A DNA stretch of 64,000 nt, taken from NCBI RefSeq assembly GCF_047238265.1, contig NZ_JBDFMM010000001.1:1736001-1800000 (forward strand), given 5' to 3'. Below, one piece after another: positions 1 through 7,772 of this stretch. The translations under genes and the position numbers were made by a program. Within the stretch, counting starts at the first letter, position 1, and each line of letters starts with the position of its first letter. The DNA is from Paenibacillus_F sp047238265 (GTDB lineage: Bacteria; Bacillota; Bacilli; Paenibacillales; NBRC-103111). A model generated the notes under the pieces. The model saw only the letters and a list, made by a program, of their open reading frames with translations. It made no database searches and was not told where the DNA came from.

Positions 1-86
1 ATAAAGTAACGGTTAAAGCTTCCGGCGAACAGGAAGAAGAAGCGGTAAACGAGCTGGGAACCATGCTCGAGTCCGTACTTGAATAG
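1..86 (+). CDS. ptsH: HPr phosphocarrier, C-terminal end (partial)
   Basis: The reading frame that enters the window ends with the residues TVKASGEQEEEAVNELGTML and a TAG stop at 84-86. This acidic terminal helix is typical of HPr, the small phosphocarrier that passes phosphate from Enzyme I to sugar-specific PTS components. The His15 and Ser46 regions lie outside the window. It ends eight bases before the Enzyme I start, the usual ptsH-ptsI arrangement. Identity is inferred from this tail plus the neighbour; any small protein with such a tail could otherwise fit, but the context makes HPr by far the best call. Confidence 0.85.
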   Translation, partial: KVTVKASGEQEEEAVNELGTMLESVLE

Positions 87-94
87 GTGACGGG

Positions 95-1849
95 ATGATA
101 GTGGAGAGAGAAACGGAAAGCGTCAAGGGAATCGCGGCCGCACCCGGCTACGCGATGGGAAAGGCGCATTTGTGGCAGCCGCAGGCAGAGAAAGCGCAGC
201 GCAGAACGCTGGCTGAAGAAGAAACCGCGGCCGAAGCCGCAAGGCTGGAAGAGAAGACAAAGGAAGCTCTTGACGAGCTTCAGTGCCTCAAAGAAGAAAC
301 CGCTCTCAAACTGGGTGAGGCTCACGCCGAGATCTTCGAAACGCACATGCTGCTGCTTGAAGACGACGACTTCGTGGGGGCGGCGGCCGACGCCATCCGT
401 TCGGAGCGGCTGAACGCCGAAGCGGCCGTAGAGGACGCGGCCAAGGCGCTCGTGGAGCTGTTCGAGAACATGAGCGACCCCTACATGCGCGAGCGCGCCT
501 CGGACATCCGCGATGTGGCGGGCCGCCTGCAGCGTCTGCTGCGCGGGGAATCTGCCGGCGACATCGGCGGCGACGGCGAAGCGGTCGTCCTCTTCGCCCA
601 TGACCTGACGCCGTCGGACACGGCGCGGCTCGACCGCAGCCGCATCGCCGGCTTCGTTACGGCGGTGGGCGGTCGGACCTCGCACTCGGCGATCATGGCC
701 CGCTCCCTGGAGATTCCGGCCGTTGTCGGCATGGGCGCGGGAGCGGCACGGGTGCAGCCCGGCGACTACGTGATCGTGGACGGGGGCGAAGGCACCGTCC
801 ACATCAATCCCGATGCCGGGCTTCTGGAGCTGTACCGGGGCAAGCAGGCCCGGTACGAAGAGCGCCGCTCTCGGCTGGGCGCCTACATCGGCCGCCCGAC
901 GGAAACCGCGGACGGGCATCATGTCGAGCTTGCCGCGAACATCGGCAGCCCGCAGGACGCCCAGGCCGCCAGAGACGGCGGAGCCGAGGGCATCGGGCTG
1001 TACCGGACGGAGTTCCTGTATATGGGACGCGATTCGATGCCGACGGAGGAAGAGCAGTTTCTGGCCTACAAGATCGTGGCCGAAATGTTCGCCGGCCGGC
1101 CGGTCGTCATCCGTACGCTGGATATCGGCGGCGATAAGGAACTTCCTTATCTGAGCCTGCCGAAGGAAGCGAACCCGTTCCTGGGTTACCGCGCCATCCG
1201 CCTCTGCCTGGACCGGAAAGATTTGTTCCGCACGCAGCTGCGCGCGATACTCCGTGCGAGCGCTTACGGCAATGTGAAGATCATGTATCCCATGATCTCC
1301 AACATTGAAGAGCTCCGCCAGGCGAACGCGGTCCTCGCCGAAGCGAAAGCGGAGCTGGATGCCGAAGGCGTCAGCTATGCAGCCGGCGTCGAAGTGGGCA
1401 TCATGATCGAGGTGCCGGCAGCGGGTATGGCGGCCGATCAGCTGGCGCGCGAAGCCGACTTCTTCAGTATCGGCACCAACGACCTCGTGCAGTACATGAT
1501 GGCGGCGGACCGGATGAACGAAACGATCGCGCATTTGAGCGAACCGTTCAATCCGGGGGTGCTCCGGCTGATCGGTCACGTGATCACGGCGGCGCACGCG
1601 AAAGGCCGCTGGGTAGGCATGTGCGGCGAAATGGCCGGCAGCGTAATCGCGATTCCCCTGCTGCTCGGCATGGGGCTGGATGAGTTCAGCATGGGAAGCG
1701 GCTCCGTCGCTCAGGCGCGGGCACTGATGCACAAGCTGGACCGGGGCGAGATGAGCCGTCTGGCGGACGAAGCGCTGGAACTGGAGACGGCCGAGGAAAT
1801 CCGCCGTCATATCCTGAGCCGGGTTCCGGCCGTGGCGGAATGGCTGTAA
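95..1849 (+). CDS. ptsI: Phosphoenolpyruvate-protein phosphotransferase (PTS Enzyme I)
   Basis: Cytoplasmic Enzyme I autophosphorylates with phosphoenolpyruvate and hands the phosphate to HPr. The protein has 584 residues, slightly longer than the usual 570-575. The phosphohistidine loop GGRTSHSAIMA places the catalytic His at residue 197. The C-terminal PEP-binding barrel shows the signature around DFFSIGTNDLVQY and the active-site Cys at residue 510 in GMCGEMAG. The ATG at 95 follows AGGTGA by four bases; an in-frame GTG at 101 would give more usual spacing, so the exact start is uncertain by two codons. It lies directly behind ptsH and ahead of a PRD-regulated cluster that may depend on this phosphate relay. 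Confidence 0.96.
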   Translation: MIVERETESVKGIAAAPGYAMGKAHLWQPQAEKAQRRTLAEEETAAEAARLEEKTKEALDELQCLKEETALKLGEAHAEIFETHMLLLEDDDFVGAAADAIRSERLNAEAAVEDAAKALVELFENMSDPYMRERASDIRDVAGRLQRLLRGESAGDIGGDGEAVVLFAHDLTPSDTARLDRSRIAGFVTAVGGRTSHSAIMARSLEIPAVVGMGAGAARVQPGDYVIVDGGEGTVHINPDAGLLELYRGKQARYEERRSRLGAYIGRPTETADGHHVELAANIGSPQDAQAARDGGAEGIGLYRTEFLYMGRDSMPTEEEQFLAYKIVAEMFAGRPVVIRTLDIGGDKELPYLSLPKEANPFLGYRAIRLCLDRKDLFRTQLRAILRASAYGNVKIMYPMISNIEELRQANAVLAEAKAELDAEGVSYAAGVEVGIMIEVPAAGMAADQLAREADFFSIGTNDLVQYMMAADRMNETIAHLSEPFNPGVLRLIGHVITAAHAKGRWVGMCGEMAGSVIAIPLLLGMGLDEFSMGSGSVAQARALMHKLDRGEMSRLADEALELETAEEIRRHILSRVPAVAEWL

Positions 1850-2038
1850 ACTTTTGCGCGGGCCGGCCCGATATACCGGTAAGTCTATAAATGCCTGCGA
1901 GCGAAGAACGCGCCCATAGAAATGTAATGGCGGTAACCGAGATGCCGGGCCGCTGGGGAAGACTTGTTTTTCTTCCGTATCGGCGGGCGGGTAGTGGTAC
2001 AATAGACGTTAACAGGATGAATATGCAGGAGGGCTATC

Positions 2039-3967
2039 ATGACGCTCACAACGCGATCTCGTGCACTGCTCAAAAAAATCGTCTATTCCCACAGTCCGCT
2101 CCGCATCAAGGAATGTGCGGAAGAGTTTCAAGTCAGCGAACGTACCGTTAAATATGATTTGGAAACGATCCGGCTCTGGCTTCAGCAGGAACAGATCGAA
2201 CTGCAGTCAAAGCCGAGCCGGGGAATCTGGATCGACTGCACCGATACGGAACGCATTCATTTGCTGGAAAAATTGGATGCGGTCGGCGAGCACGTCTTTC
2301 TGAACCAGCAGGGACGGATGAGGCATATGCTGATCGACCTGCTGCTGCTGGACGGCTATCTCACCATCGGCGAACTTGTCGCCAAACACGATGTAAGCCG
2401 GAATACCGTTCAGGCGGATCTGGCTTTGGCCGATCAACTGCTGGCGGGATCGGGCCTGACCCTCAGCCGGACCCGACACGGAATCCGGGTAAGCGGTTCC
2501 GAAATGAGAAGGCGCGCAGTCCTGGAGCATGTGATTCAGGACCTGCTGGACGGGAACGACATGTTCCAGATCGTTCAGGGGGTCGTGCAGGAGCGCCGGC
2601 CGCACCTTCACTTCAGCAAGCTGCTGGAATGGTTTCTGCAGCCGGTGCGCGATCTCGACCGCGTGTTCGAGGAAGTCGGCTCGCTGGTCCGCGAAATCCA
2701 GGAGAAGACTCAACTGCTGCTGACGGACAACGCGATCATCGGAGTGTTCATCCGGCTCTGCATCGTCATTCAGAGGCAGTACACGGCGAAGGCGGAGGAA
2801 CAAGCCGCTTCCGATCCGGGCGAACGCGCCGTCGCCTTCGATCAGCGGACGCTTGCGGGCTACCATCTGAGCATCTCGGATTTGTTCCGGCAGAAGCTGA
2901 CGGGACTGTTTGCGGAGCTGGAGCTGCCTCTATCCGAGGAGAATATCCGCTACATCAGCCTGCCGGCGATCGGCCTCATTCCCCCGCTGCTCAAGGAGCG
3001 GGATGAAGACGGGGCGCAGCTGCCCGACGCTTTTGCCGTGACGAAGAAGCTTATCGACAGAGTCAGTGAGTCGGTTCATGTCCGGTTCCGCAAAGATCCG
3101 GATCTTATGCAGCATCTTCATGCGCATATTGCGGACAAATTGAACAAATACAGCTACGGAGTCGCGGAACCGAATCCGCTGCTTCAAGAGATACTGCGAT
3201 CTTACCGGAGCATGTTCGAAACCGTGAGTTCCGCCTGCGGAGAAGTATTTTCCCCTTACGGCATCCTGCTGTCGGATTCGGACATCGCTTATATCGTTCT
3301 TCACTTTCAAGCCGCTTTCGAACGAAGGCAGGAAGTACAGAGGTACCGGGCGCTGGTCGTATGCGGAACAGGCCGGGGGACATCCAAGCTGTTAAAGACG
3401 GTCATTGAAAATGAAATCAAGACCCTCCAGGTCGCGGCCTTCTGTTCCGTAATGGAGTTCGACAAGCAGGCCGGCGGCGATTTCGATCTGGTCATCAGCA
3501 TATTCCCGATTGAAGCGTCCGTACCTGTCGTGGTCGTCAATCCGATTCCGGACAAGAACGATTTCAAATCGATCCGGCTAAGGCTTGAAAACCTGGAGAA
3601 GCACGAAGACCCGGAAAGTAACTCGGCGGGCCGGTCATCGAGCCTGCAGAGACCCGAACTTTCCTACCTGGAGCAGAAGTTCCAGGATATAATCTGGAGA
3701 GGCTTTGAACTGAGCCGGGCCATCCGGACACGTTTTGCCCCGTATCTGAATGAGGAGAGACTCGCAGGCTTGACGCTTCATCTGCTTTTTATGATGAACC
3801 GCATCGCGTTCGATACGGCTTATATTCAGACGGGAGCCGCTCCTGTAACCGAAGGGGCGGAAGGCGAGCTTGCGGAGGAATTAAAAATGCTGCTTTCCGA
3901 ACATCGCATCCATGCGACGGAAGGCGAAGTAATGGCCATTCTAAGGTATTTTGAGAGGAGTGCGTAA
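2039..3967 (+). CDS. PRD-containing transcriptional regulator (BglG/MtlR-like)
   Basis: A 642-residue regulator. Two helix-turn-helix units are visible (about residues 5-60, with SERTVKYDLETI, and about 85-145, with SRNTVQADLALA), which suggests DNA binding rather than RNA antitermination. A first PRD-like region follows (about 190-300) in which the usual His before the conserved Arg is replaced (FIRLCIVIQR). A second PRD (about 310-425) keeps its histidines, in LMQHLHAHIADKL and IVLHFQAAF. An EIIB-like segment (about 435-530) contains a Cys loop, VVCGTGRGTS. The C-terminus (about 545-642) carries another PRD-like motif, LTLHLLFMMNRI, instead of a clear EIIA domain. AGGAGG lies nine bases upstream. 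The stop is two bases before the next gene, so it should control and be co-transcribed with the cluster to 9636. PTS phosphorylation is inferred from the domains. Confidence 0.85.
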   Translation: MTLTTRSRALLKKIVYSHSPLRIKECAEEFQVSERTVKYDLETIRLWLQQEQIELQSKPSRGIWIDCTDTERIHLLEKLDAVGEHVFLNQQGRMRHMLIDLLLLDGYLTIGELVAKHDVSRNTVQADLALADQLLAGSGLTLSRTRHGIRVSGSEMRRRAVLEHVIQDLLDGNDMFQIVQGVVQERRPHLHFSKLLEWFLQPVRDLDRVFEEVGSLVREIQEKTQLLLTDNAIIGVFIRLCIVIQRQYTAKAEEQAASDPGERAVAFDQRTLAGYHLSISDLFRQKLTGLFAELELPLSEENIRYISLPAIGLIPPLLKERDEDGAQLPDAFAVTKKLIDRVSESVHVRFRKDPDLMQHLHAHIADKLNKYSYGVAEPNPLLQEILRSYRSMFETVSSACGEVFSPYGILLSDSDIAYIVLHFQAAFERRQEVQRYRALVVCGTGRGTSKLLKTVIENEIKTLQVAAFCSVMEFDKQAGGDFDLVISIFPIEASVPVVVVNPIPDKNDFKSIRLRLENLEKHEDPESNSAGRSSSLQRPELSYLEQKFQDIIWRGFELSRAIRTRFAPYLNEERLAGLTLHLLFMMNRIAFDTAYIQTGAAPVTEGAEGELAEELKMLLSEHRIHATEGEVMAILRYFERSA

Positions 3968-3969
3968 CC

Positions 3970-5109
3970 ATGAAAGCGGATTTGTTGATCCACGGAGGAA
4001 CAGTAATCGATCCATCCAGAGGAATATCCGGTGCATTTGACGTTGCGGTAAGCGGAGGAAAAATCGCGGGCGTGTTCGAACGGGGCACGGTCGACGTCGA
4101 AGCCGAGAAGACGCTCGATGCTTCGGGAAGTTACGTGTCGCCAGGCTTCATTGATATGCATACCCACATTTATGAAGGCGTACCGGCCATGGGCGTAGCC
4201 CCGGACCGCGTCGGGATCGACCAGGGGGTAACGACCGTCGTAGACGCAGGCAGCTCCGGAGCCGCCAATTTCGACGATTTTGTCCGCAGAAGCATCGAAC
4301 CGAGCAAAAGCCGGGTTTATGCCTGGCTGAACATCTCGGCCCCCGGTCTCGTCGAAGGCCGGTCGGAGCTGGCCGATCTGACGAAGCTCGACCCGGAGGA
4401 AGTCCTTGCGGTCATTGAGCGCAACAAGGACCGGATAATCGGCATCAAAGCCCGCATGAGCGGATCGGTCGTCAAAACGAGCGGCATCCGTCCCCTGGAA
4501 ATTGCCAAAAACACGGCAAGAGAAGCGGGCCTTCCGGTAATGGTTCATATCGGCAACGCGCCTCCTCAATTGGGAGACGTGCTGGACTTGCTCGAAGCCG
4601 GCGATGTCGTCACGCACGCCTTCCACGGCAAAGCGGGCGGCATCCTGAGCCCGGACGGCAGCCTGATACCGCAGGCGGTCCGCGCGCTGGAGCGCGGCGT
4701 CCTGTTCGATGTCGGACACGGCAGCTCCAGCTTCAGCTTCGATACGATGATTAAAGCGAAGGAGCTGGGCATTGATCCGTACTCCATTTCCACGGACTTG
4801 TATCTGGAAAATCTGGAGCGCGGGCCGGTTTACAGCCTCGCCCTGACCATGACGAAACTCCTGGCGATGGGCTATTCCCTGGAGCAGGTAGTAGCCTGGT
4901 CGACCGTGGCCCCGGCCAAAGCCATGCAGCGTGAAAACGAAATCGGTACCCTCCGCGAAGGCGCCGAAGCGGATATCACCGTATTCAAGCTTGTGCAGGA
5001 GCCCGTTTCCCTAACGGATTCGGAAAGCAAAACGGTTCAATACGACCAGCAGCTGGTGCCGCAATATACTTTAAGAGCTGGAGCGATACACCATGTACAA
5101 CATAAATGA
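3970..5109 (+). CDS. Amidohydrolase/deacetylase family metallohydrolase
   Basis: A 379-residue amidohydrolase-superfamily enzyme with a dihydroorotase-like layout. An N-terminal strand region, LLIHGGTVIDP, precedes the first metal-binding pair His64/His66 in IDMHTHIYEG. A candidate bridging Lys lies in GIKARMSGS. Further His ligands appear in VMVHIGNAP and THAFHGK, and a late Asp in ISTDLYLEN. The family is found in the same conserved cluster as the SFCGS/DUF4310-4312 genes, as I recall it from Enterococcus and Aeromonas. The likely reaction is hydrolysis of an amide or cyclic amide, for example N-deacylation of an amino-sugar acid before the ammonia-lyase step; the substrate is inferred, not shown. 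It overlaps the following gene by 17 bases, indicating translational coupling. Confidence 0.85.
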   Translation: MKADLLIHGGTVIDPSRGISGAFDVAVSGGKIAGVFERGTVDVEAEKTLDASGSYVSPGFIDMHTHIYEGVPAMGVAPDRVGIDQGVTTVVDAGSSGAANFDDFVRRSIEPSKSRVYAWLNISAPGLVEGRSELADLTKLDPEEVLAVIERNKDRIIGIKARMSGSVVKTSGIRPLEIAKNTAREAGLPVMVHIGNAPPQLGDVLDLLEAGDVVTHAFHGKAGGILSPDGSLIPQAVRALERGVLFDVGHGSSSFSFDTMIKAKELGIDPYSISTDLYLENLERGPVYSLALTMTKLLAMGYSLEQVVAWSTVAPAKAMQRENEIGTLREGAEADITVFKLVQEPVSLTDSESKTVQYDQQLVPQYTLRAGAIHHVQHK

Positions 5110-5458
5110 AGTTCTGGAAGAAATCCCGCAGAAAACGGAAGCTTCTCCCGAAAAGCTCGAAGCGGTAGAAGACCTGTTAACGAAACTTCGCCCGATGTCG
5201 CAAGAGATCGGGCTTAGTATACCGCATACGAAAGCCGTCATTATCGGCATTCATCTTCTCGCTTTCCTGAGAAGAGTCGATCAGGACGAATATTTGCCGG
5301 AAATCGAGCCGGAGATGTTCGAGGAGATCAGTGCGGAGTCTATCGATCTCAGCAAGCGCTTGTTCGCGGGCTACAACATGCCGCCGCAAAGGAAACTGGA
5401 TGACGCCGAGGTGTTTTTCCTGGCTGTTCATTTCGAAGCGGCGAAAACTAATCTTTGA
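5093..5458 (+). CDS. Stand-alone PRD domain protein (EF_0829-type)
   Basis: A 121-residue protein made of a single PRD-like helical domain, with the two histidine contexts typical of PTS-phosphorylated regulatory domains: GIHLLAFLRR and FLAVHFEAAK. It has no DNA- or RNA-binding domain. Small PRD proteins of this kind occur next to the SFCGS/DUF4312 genes in other bacteria. It starts inside the preceding amidohydrolase frame (17-base overlap) and stops 13 bases before the SFCGS gene. A plausible role is to sense PTS phosphorylation and modulate the large regulator at 2039 or the permease; this is inference. No membrane segment is seen. Confidence 0.8.
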   Translation: MYNINEVLEEIPQKTEASPEKLEAVEDLLTKLRPMSQEIGLSIPHTKAVIIGIHLLAFLRRVDQDEYLPEIEPEMFEEISAESIDLSKRLFAGYNMPPQRKLDDAEVFFLAVHFEAAKTNL

Positions 5459-5471
5459 GGAGTGAAAGTCC

Positions 5472-5837
5472 ATGGAAAACAAGGTGAAAGTAGTTATCGG
5501 TGACCGTCTGGGTAAAGGTCAAAACGTGGCAAAAGGCGTAGAGGCCGCCGGCGGAGTCGCTATCGTGATTCCGGGCGTCGGAGCCGACATGAAGCTTGGC
5601 GACGTAATGAACAAAGAAAACGCCGATTTCGGCATCTCCTTCTGCGGAAGCGGCGGTGCGGGTGCGGTTACGGCGAATACCAAATACAAATATCCGATGG
5701 AATTCGGCATGCGTTCCATTGATGCGGGCGTTACGGCGATCCGCGAAGGCAAAAAAGTTCTTGGGTTCGGTTTCATGGATGTCGAAGAACTCGGCCGCCG
5801 TTTAACCGAAGAATTTATCAAGAAAAACGGGAGGTAA
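5472..5837 (+). CDS. Glycine-rich SFCGS family protein
   Basis: A 121-residue soluble protein with the family signature GISFCGSGGAGAV, placing Cys58 in a Gly/Ser-rich loop after a beta strand. It begins with a Rossmann-like strand and loop (KVKVVIGDRLGKGQNVAKG) and ends in a charged helix. Its function is unknown. The family is restricted to a conserved cluster with DUF4310, DUF4311 and DUF4312. The exposed Cys-Gly-Ser-Gly loop resembles the phosphocysteine loop of PTS EIIB proteins, so it could be the cytoplasmic phosphoryl carrier of the adjacent membrane proteins; that is an inference from loop shape and context, not from recognised homology. It is spaced 3 bases from the next gene. Confidence 0.85.
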   Translation: MENKVKVVIGDRLGKGQNVAKGVEAAGGVAIVIPGVGADMKLGDVMNKENADFGISFCGSGGAGAVTANTKYKYPMEFGMRSIDAGVTAIREGKKVLGFGFMDVEELGRRLTEEFIKKNGR

Positions 5838-5840
5838 ACC

Positions 5841-6179
5841 ATGTTTCAGGAAAAGCCGTTAACACTCGTCGTAAGCGGGATGTCGGAAACCAAGCAGGGA
5901 GCTTTTCAACAGGCTCTGACCCGCATGAAAAGCCAAATTTCGAAGGAAACGTCAGATGTTCTTCTGCAAATCGAGCCTCAGGATGTGGAAGTCGTTTCGG
6001 CCCATTTGACGCAATACCGTGAGAAGTTTCTCGGATTCTTATTTCCGCGGACGAGAACCCGCTACGAGGTGACTCTGCGAATAACGGTCAAACTGAAATA
6101 TGTGAACCTTTCGGAAGTGGAATTTACAGAAAATAAAGAGAACCTGAGCAAGTATCAGCGTCTGCTTCATATGCGCTGA
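5841..6179 (+). CDS. DUF4312 family protein
   Basis: A 112-residue protein of unknown function, recognised by its place between the SFCGS gene and the two membrane-protein genes and by its pattern: an N-terminal strand (LTLVVSGMSETKQGAF), an amphipathic helix with many Lys/Arg/Gln, and a strand-rich second half ending TVKLKYVNLSEVEF. No signal peptide or membrane segment is visible. It starts three bases after the SFCGS stop with an AGGTAA-like ribosome site. The predicted alpha/beta layout and steady co-occurrence with DUF4310/DUF4311 suggest it is a cytoplasmic subunit of the same complex. Confidence 0.8.
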   Translation: MFQEKPLTLVVSGMSETKQGAFQQALTRMKSQISKETSDVLLQIEPQDVEVVSAHLTQYREKFLGFLFPRTRTRYEVTLRITVKLKYVNLSEVEFTENKENLSKYQRLLHMR

Positions 6180-6256
6180 GCTGCCGGGACAGCTGTTTTG
6201 AGTGAGGATAGAGAGATCTGGAGACCACCTGTATACTGAAGTTTTGGGGGATACAC

Positions 6257-7042
6257 ATGAACACATTGATGATCGTATTTGAGTCCATCATTATCGGACT
6301 CCTGGTCGGTTTCGGGGTCGGAGCCGGCGCGGCGCGGATGTTCCACGCACCGAACGTGCAGGGAATGGGCGCATTCCGCACTTTCGGCGAGCTGAACGCC
6401 TGCGAAGGCGACGCCGTCGCTCACTTCTCGTTCGGCCTCGGCTTCCTGTTCAACGCCTGGGCATCCGTCGTGGGCGCAGGCGCCCTGACCCAGGACGTCG
6501 ACCACCGGATCATTCCGCACTGGTCGGCCGCTGCGCTGCTTTCCCGCAACAAAAAGCTGGAGGAAACACTCCACGACCCGCGTAAAATGGCTTGGACCGG
6601 CGCAATTATCGGTGCCGTGGTGGTCGCGCTTCTGAACTCGACCGCGGCGGCGATTCCGGCTTCGCTGCAATCCGTCGCAACGAAAGTACTTGTCCCGGCG
6701 GCAAACTGGCTGATCAATCCGATCATGCCGATCGTATTCTGGACCGCCGCCATGGATGCGGGCAAACGGACGGGTGTATGGGCGACCATGCTCGGCGGTT
6801 TCTCCCACCTCGTAATGGGCAACGCCGTGCCGGGTATCGTGCTCGGTATTCTCATCGGCAAGGGCGTGGACGACAGCGGCTGGAACCGGATCACTAAGAC
6901 CATGCTCGTAGCCGTTATCCTGCTGTTCATTTTCAGCGGATTCTTCCGCGCGTTTGACGTGGCGCTTCTTAAGAGCATGAGCTTGACGACACCGCAGTGG
7001 CTGATCGACCTGCATGCATTCTTCGGATCGGTGGTGAAATAA
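6257..7042 (+). CDS. DUF4311 family polytopic membrane protein
   Basis: A 261-residue membrane protein with about six or seven hydrophobic segments, beginning with a Gly-rich helix (IIIGLLVGFGVGAGAARM). A conserved-looking polar stretch (FGELNACEGDAVAHFSFG) follows, then DVDHRIIPHW and Gly/Ala-rich helices with GKGVDDSGW near the end. The family has no known function. It is encoded one base before DUF4310 and always, as far as I recall, with it. Two different membrane subunits side by side recall the IIC/IID pair of mannose-type PTS or a two-subunit permease, but I recognise no sequence relation to those families. The 77-base gap upstream holds only a short weak hairpin. Confidence 0.82.
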   Translation: MNTLMIVFESIIIGLLVGFGVGAGAARMFHAPNVQGMGAFRTFGELNACEGDAVAHFSFGLGFLFNAWASVVGAGALTQDVDHRIIPHWSAAALLSRNKKLEETLHDPRKMAWTGAIIGAVVVALLNSTAAAIPASLQSVATKVLVPAANWLINPIMPIVFWTAAMDAGKRTGVWATMLGGFSHLVMGNAVPGIVLGILIGKGVDDSGWNRITKTMLVAVILLFIFSGFFRAFDVALLKSMSLTTPQWLIDLHAFFGSVVK

Positions 7043-7043
7043 C

Positions 7044-7694
7044 ATGGAAAATAACTTGCAAAAAGGCTTCTGGTTCTCGGAATGGGCATTTGTTTTGTTC
7101 GTAGCTTGTCTTTCTTCTGGGATTTTTGCCGGAACTCACTTATACTATGTATATCATGTAGGCGCTTTTAACGATATCGCGATCGTCGCCATGCTGGAAG
7201 CCGGTCTGAAGGGCGGCAGCTACGGAGCCGCAGCGGCATTCGGCGCAAGCTTCCTGTTCGCCCGTATTCTCGAAGCCCCTCTGGTCGGTATCCTCGACAT
7301 CGGCGGCTCTCTTCAAACCGGAATCGGTATCGGTGTGCCGGCTCTTATGCTCGGCGCCGGTATGACGGCACCGCTCACGAACTTCCCGCTGGCTCTTCTG
7401 ACAGGCGCCGTACTCGGCGTAGCCGTCGGAGCAGTCATCATCCTGATTCGTAAGTTTACGATCAACGCCTCGAATTCGACGTTCGGAGCGGATGTCATGA
7501 TGGGTGCGGGGAATGCCTCCGGGCGCTATCTGGGCCCGCTGATTGTCATCTCCGCCGTTATGGCCTCCATTCCGGTCGGGATCGGCGCAACTATCGGCGC
7601 AGCTATTTTCTACTATTATAAAAAGCCGATCGCCGGCGGCGCGATTATCGGAGCCATGATCCTCGGCGCGATCTTCCCGATCGTAACGAAATAA
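7044..7694 (+). CDS. DUF4310 family polytopic membrane protein
   Basis: A 216-residue integral membrane protein with roughly six hydrophobic segments rich in Gly and Ala. Visible examples are WAFVLFVACLSSGIFAG at the N-terminus and ALLTGAVLGVAVGAVIILIR in the middle, with AIFYYYKKPIAGGAIIGAMI near the end. It contains small-residue packing motifs and proline-containing loops such as GAGMTAPLTNFP that are common in transporters. It has no assigned function and is the partner of the DUF4311 protein one base upstream. Together these two are the only membrane proteins of the cluster, so they are the best candidates for the permease of its substrate. Confidence 0.82.
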   Translation: MENNLQKGFWFSEWAFVLFVACLSSGIFAGTHLYYVYHVGAFNDIAIVAMLEAGLKGGSYGAAAAFGASFLFARILEAPLVGILDIGGSLQTGIGIGVPALMLGAGMTAPLTNFPLALLTGAVLGVAVGAVIILIRKFTINASNSTFGADVMMGAGNASGRYLGPLIVISAVMASIPVGIGATIGAAIFYYYKKPIAGGAIIGAMILGAIFPIVTK

Positions 7695-7772
7695 GCGAGA
7701 TTGGCGAAAGTCAGCCCTGCACGACAAGATGTTCATACCATGGATTCAAATCAAGGATAGAGGAGAGAGACC

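Noticed and set aside
5472..7694. Ordinary mannose-type PTS EIIB/IIC/IID genes
   Set aside because: No recognisable EII sequence signatures occur, and the four proteins match separate families of unknown function. PTS-like action is kept only as a hypothesis.
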